Positions 60,022 to 64,000 of a stretch of 64,000 nucleotides of DNA are shown piece by piece (positions within the stretch are counted from its first letter, which is position 1; each line of letters opens with the position of its first letter). A program made the translations under genes and the position numbers. The notes beneath the pieces are model-generated. The model had not been told where the DNA came from, ran no database searches, and worked only from the letters and a program-made list of their open reading frames with translations. Origin of the DNA: Latrodectus hesperus (lineage: Eukaryota; Arthropoda; Arachnida; Araneae; Theridiidae); the NCBI GenBank assembly GCA_037975125.1, contig CM075852.1, positions 10,392,814 to 10,456,813 of the forward strand. The letters are read 5' to 3'.

Positions 60022-60175
60022 GTCGAACTAATGGCTGACTAGTTAGCGCTCTTTCTATCAGATTGTGATTTTGATTCTTGTATGGATATAATAGCAAGTA
60101 CTACATTTAGACATTCAGTCTCGATAAATTAGAAATTGTGTGCAAAAAGTGATTGCAAAGCGATAAATAATTTAA
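60022..60175 (+). mobile_element. Decayed SINE of the 57.7-kb family
   Basis: Head text (ggctgactagttagcgctctt), a decayed B box (gattttgattct) and tail text (gtgtgcaaaaagtgattg, gcgataaat) match the family. Confidence 0.65.
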
Positions 60176-63100
60176 CTGAAATAACTGATCCATAGCAAAT
60201 AATTTGAGTTATGGATATTATTTGAATTAATTTATTGCTAGCATGTCTATTGTACTGGAAAATTTAAAAATGGGGTTCTGGAAAAGAGAGTTTGGATATT
60301 TTTTCATGCACATCCATATTTTTATATAATCCTTACAAAAACCAGACATTTTATTTCATTGGACAAATAATCTATTTCAAACTTAATACTGTCTTCAACG
60401 CACACGCGCGTTTTATTGTAAAATACTATTATATTAGCGACACGTTTTCTGAATATACATCAACGATTAGAAATATGCTACTATCTGAGCAATTCTAATT
60501 TAAACAAGTTTGATTCAAACAAAATATTTTGGGATTTTTCTAATTTCTATATACTAATTTATTTGATGAATTTAAAGCAAAATATTGCTGCTCAACATAT
60601 TATTAGAATAATTGAAAGTTTTTGAGAAAAATGATCCGCTTGTGTGTGAAATAAAAAGCAAGAACTTATCAAAAGTTTTATGAATTAAGCTATGATTTTC
60701 AAAGTATAAATATTAAAATTTCAATTAATTGATTGCCAAAAAAAGAAATAGGAGAGGAAACAGTAAGAGAGATTAATCTAATTTTTAATTTTTTTTATCT
60801 TTATTTGTTGTACTTAGAATTTGAAATTACTTTATAAAATCACCTCACTCACCGTGCGTATTTGTTAAAATAATTAATTTTAGTATAATATTGCCCAGAG
60901 ATGGATATCGAGATTATATCAAAGTAATTTTTTGTCTCACTCTATTGAAAAAAATAAATTAATAAAAGATTAAAAAACTCAGCAATTTTATTTAGATTTT
61001 TTTTTTTGCATAAAATCGAGGGTAAGTTCGTTGCAATAGTAAATTGAATCGAAATGCCTGTTTTTTTTTAACTACATAAAGTATTTATAGAAATTCTTGA
61101 TAATTACACACAGAGTCACACTTGGTAACATACCAAATAAAAACATACTTGGTAGCATGTCTTGTTGTTTAAATATGTTCCCTTCAGCTTGCAATATTTC
61201 AGCTGGCATTTCGAAATTAGCGCATTTTAATAGTTAAAAAAAATTAATTCTTAAAATTCAAAATCTATAATTTGTTTTAATTAAAACTGGATAGAGAATA
61301 AAACAATATGAAAACATGTTTTATATTCGAAATAGAGAGTACATTACGTATTATAATCTAATTGCAGAGTTCTGGAGAAACGCCAGTGTTTCTAGTTTGA
61401 ATTAAGTCCAAGAAACAGCTGATGTTACTTGCCAGAAATCCATTTAATCAATTGCACAATATTTAATGGATGTTTGTTTATATATTAACTAAAAAGAATT
61501 CATATATTATAGGAATTCATACATTTGTGTACTCTTAGATTTGTTTTCTGAAATAAGGAAAACTTAAAAATGAGTTTTAACATTTTCCTGTGTAAGCTCG
61601 ATTTAGCTGAATTTTTATTTCAAGGAATACTGAAGTTATTTATAGATATTTTGGCAATGATTTTTAAAATAATGCAAAATTATATAAAATGAACTAATTA
61701 TTTTCGAGACAATAGTGTTTTCCTAAGGTACAAACAAAAATTTAGTTCTCTTTTTGTGCTGCATAATTTTTCCATAATCCAACCAAAGGGTAAGTTCAGC
61801 GTTTTAAATTAATTTTTTTTTAATATTTCAATGATGTGCATCGTTGCTACACTTGAAAACTTACTTGAAATTGAAACAAATTTGAATCATGTCTTATTCT
61901 TATTTTCTGTGAGTGCAATAGACTTATTGGTTTAACTACTTGTTTTATCCCAGACAAGCTTTACACTATGAAGTTATCAGAAGTTTTTTAAAAATCATTG
62001 GAGTCAGTATTATTTTAATAGTGTATATATTGAACTGATTTCATTATTTTTTCTCCAACTTGTCCTTTCATCACTCATTTTTTTTCTTCTGAAAGTTTTT
62101 AATTTACTTTAATATTGTATAGTATAATCATTAACACGAACAAAATTTATTCAGAAATATCAAAAAGTTATCGTATCAAACATAATAATCACCAGCTTTA
62201 ATGAAATGAATTGATTTTTTAAAATATAAAATATCGTTACTATTCTTAAAAATACATTTTTGCAATGTTTGCATATATTTAGACATTAGGAAAATTAAAC
62301 AATTAATTTGAGACTCATTATTCAAATATTTCATATATTTGTACAAAATTTTTAAATTATAAATTGTGTAAGGATCTTTGAAAATCATTACTCTTTTAAA
62401 ACAATTCTTGTGAAATAAGTTAATAGTCTAGATATATTAGGAAACTTTTATGAAAAACTGACAACTAAAATTGATATTTAAAGTGCGAATTTCGTAAACT
62501 GCGATACATTTTAATTAATAAAATGATCACTTCTAAACATTTTCTGATTTATATACTATAAAACATGATATTAAATTATATTCAAGATTTTTGGATAAAA
62601 TTCCAATTACTTTAAAAAATAAACCAATTTGCTCAAAATGCTTTATAAGTTAATTTTCCATCATATGAAAACGACAAAATTAGAAATTTTTACATAATTT
62701 TAAGTATCGCAAAGTTATAACTCCTTTCAAACAATTTCTTTTACTATTTTCTCTGTTATAAAATTAATTTACCTTAAGCAATATTAAAAAAAAATTGTGA
62801 TTTATACGTCATATACAATTGTTGCTCGTTTTTACGAACTAGTAAGGACCGATAAAACAGTTCATAAAATAGAAAAGTAATGTATTAGATGATTAAGATG
62901 AATCTATTTTTACTTATCTACTTTTCCTTTGTAAATAAAATACTATATTAGAAAAAATTATTTAAAATATGCTGTAAATAACACATTTAAACTAAAATAA
63001 ACTCGTAGTTAAAAACAGTACTTATTTTCATTTTATTGATGAAAAAGCAGGAAATAATAAATTATCTTTTATCGTTTGAAAACTTCATGGAAATTATCTA

Positions 63101-63189
63101 TTTCCATTTCTTCAGAGTATTAAAAAATTCGCTAATTTTTTTCCCCTGAAAAAGTACTTTAATCCTGTTAGCCATTGAACTTCTTATTT
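60176..63189. other. AT-rich non-coding DNA
   Basis: About 3 kb without a recognisable exon, RNA gene or transposon. Confidence 0.45.
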
Positions 63190-64000
63190 TTCAGGCGGTC
63201 TTTACATTACATCATTTCCATTTTTCATTGTTCGATATATGAAAGCTTTTTTATTCTGATTCATTGTATTCTCAATAATTTCATCATCCAATATTTCTTC
63301 CGCGCATATCACATGAGACTACATTCAAAAAATCCTCGAAAGAAATTTTAGGCAGCAAAAGGTTTCTTTATCAAAATTCATTCAAGAGTGACTCATCTTC
63401 GTTCAGGTCATCAGCTAAATTACTTTGCTTTCTTCAGTTACAGTGAGTTCTTTAATGTAGCCAGAATGTTGAAATAATCTCGATTTTTTCTTTACTTCAA
63501 CATCATTCCAAGCATTGATTGCCAAATATATTGTTCCTGTCAGTTTCCTAAGGTCTCTCCAACTCAAACCCAAAATCGCTCTGCAAAAGCACAGTACGAT
63601 ATTTGCTTTTGGAAGGTTTTTATAACGTTCTGATACACATGGACTGTAAGACATTATGCGGAAGGAACTCCATACGAATCAATTCAAGACCCTAGATTTC
63701 AACGTGAATAGTACAGTTATCCACAATTAGAGTCTTACAGTTTTTTGCTAAAAAAAACATCAATCTAAGACTTTCAGTCAGTTTTCATAAATGTTTCTAG
63801 TCACCCAAGCTTTAATGTTATCATGATATCCAGTCAGTAGCTTTTGAACATTTTTAAAACACTAGGCATTAAATATTTTCCTATGAAAAGCAGAGGCTGT
63901 TTTTTTTGTTTCATTTATGTTGGCTGCGAGCAACTATAAAATTATTTGCTTCACTTTTTTTTACCCTCCCTCTTACATTCATGGCCTATAAAACAAGTGT
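63190..64000 (-). pseudogene. Second Tigger/pogo transposase remnant, cut by the window end
   Basis: From the window edge downward: LLFIGKYLMPSVLK (about 63880) and KAWVTRNIYEN (about 63810), typical of the DDE-domain middle. LIVDNCTIH (second catalytic Asp, about 63725) and MEFLPHNV (about 63670) follow in a shifted frame. Then TGTIYLAINAWNDVEVKKKS and FQHSGYIKEL (63530-63440), the family's AWNDV and NCF/CGF-type block, and the acidic C-terminus with ILDDEIIENT at about 63270. Frameshifts and stops are common. The N-terminal half lies beyond the window. It is diverged in text from the Tigger at 21-26 kb. Confidence 0.7.

Overview
The window is animal nuclear DNA. It is strongly AT-rich, has spliceosomal GT-AG introns, and holds very few coding exons among many decayed transposons, tRNA-derived SINEs and long (TA)n tracts. 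The mix of elements (BEL/Pao, Ty3/Gypsy, Jockey-like and R1-like non-LTR elements, Tc1/mariner, Tigger/pogo, piggyBac, P-element-like) and a divergent Ig/FN3 receptor fit an arthropod. I favour a spider because the transposase and integrase text resembles spider copies I know, but this is inference and was not tested by a search. There are no CRISPR arrays, operons or bacterial features.

Left part (1-13.4 kb). Two exons of an unidentified plus-strand host gene (1-78 and 8236-8354) flank an intron of about 8.2 kb. That intron contains a dead BEL/Pao retrotransposon (about 150-7180), which was itself invaded by a SINE, a 5'-truncated Jockey-like element on the minus strand and two copies of an AAC-tailed repeat. 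Two further intact-looking SINEs with target-site duplications lie at 7470-7748 and 9037-9321. Microsatellites and AT-rich DNA follow, with a near-perfect palindrome and a non-LTR 3' fragment at about 13 kb.

Middle-left part (13.9-27.2 kb). This is a transposon graveyard, mostly on the minus strand: a Tc1/mariner-superfamily transposase with an internal 123-bp tandem duplication (14.1-15.3 kb), a Gypsy integrase remnant (16.3-17.3 kb), a Tc1-like transposase (19.3-20.3 kb) and a Tigger/pogo element (21.0-26.0 kb). The Tigger is split by an R1-like non-LTR element carrying a 13-bp target-site duplication (21882-25600). A P-element-like THAP transposase remnant follows (26.4-27.1 kb).

Host receptor gene (about 36.0-47.1 kb, minus strand). 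Five exons and one candidate 27-nt microexon chain together in phase. They encode the last Ig domain, one FN3 domain, a transmembrane helix and a short tail of a cell-surface adhesion receptor. Earlier exons are not recognised in the window. A piggyBac remnant with TTAA ends sits in the intron just before the tail exons. Two inverted copies of an unclassified repeat (34.2-34.9 and 47.5-48.9 kb) bracket these exons.

Right part (48.9-64 kb). AT-rich non-coding DNA holds a cluster of one SINE family at all degrees of decay, a Tc1 fragment (54.3-54.6 kb), a near-perfect palindrome (50.9 kb) and a second Tigger remnant running to the window edge (63.2-64.0 kb). Nothing looks like a novel multi-gene system. 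The points most worth a second look are the microexon, the inverted repeat pair around the receptor exons, the duplicated transposase and the dated nested insertion.
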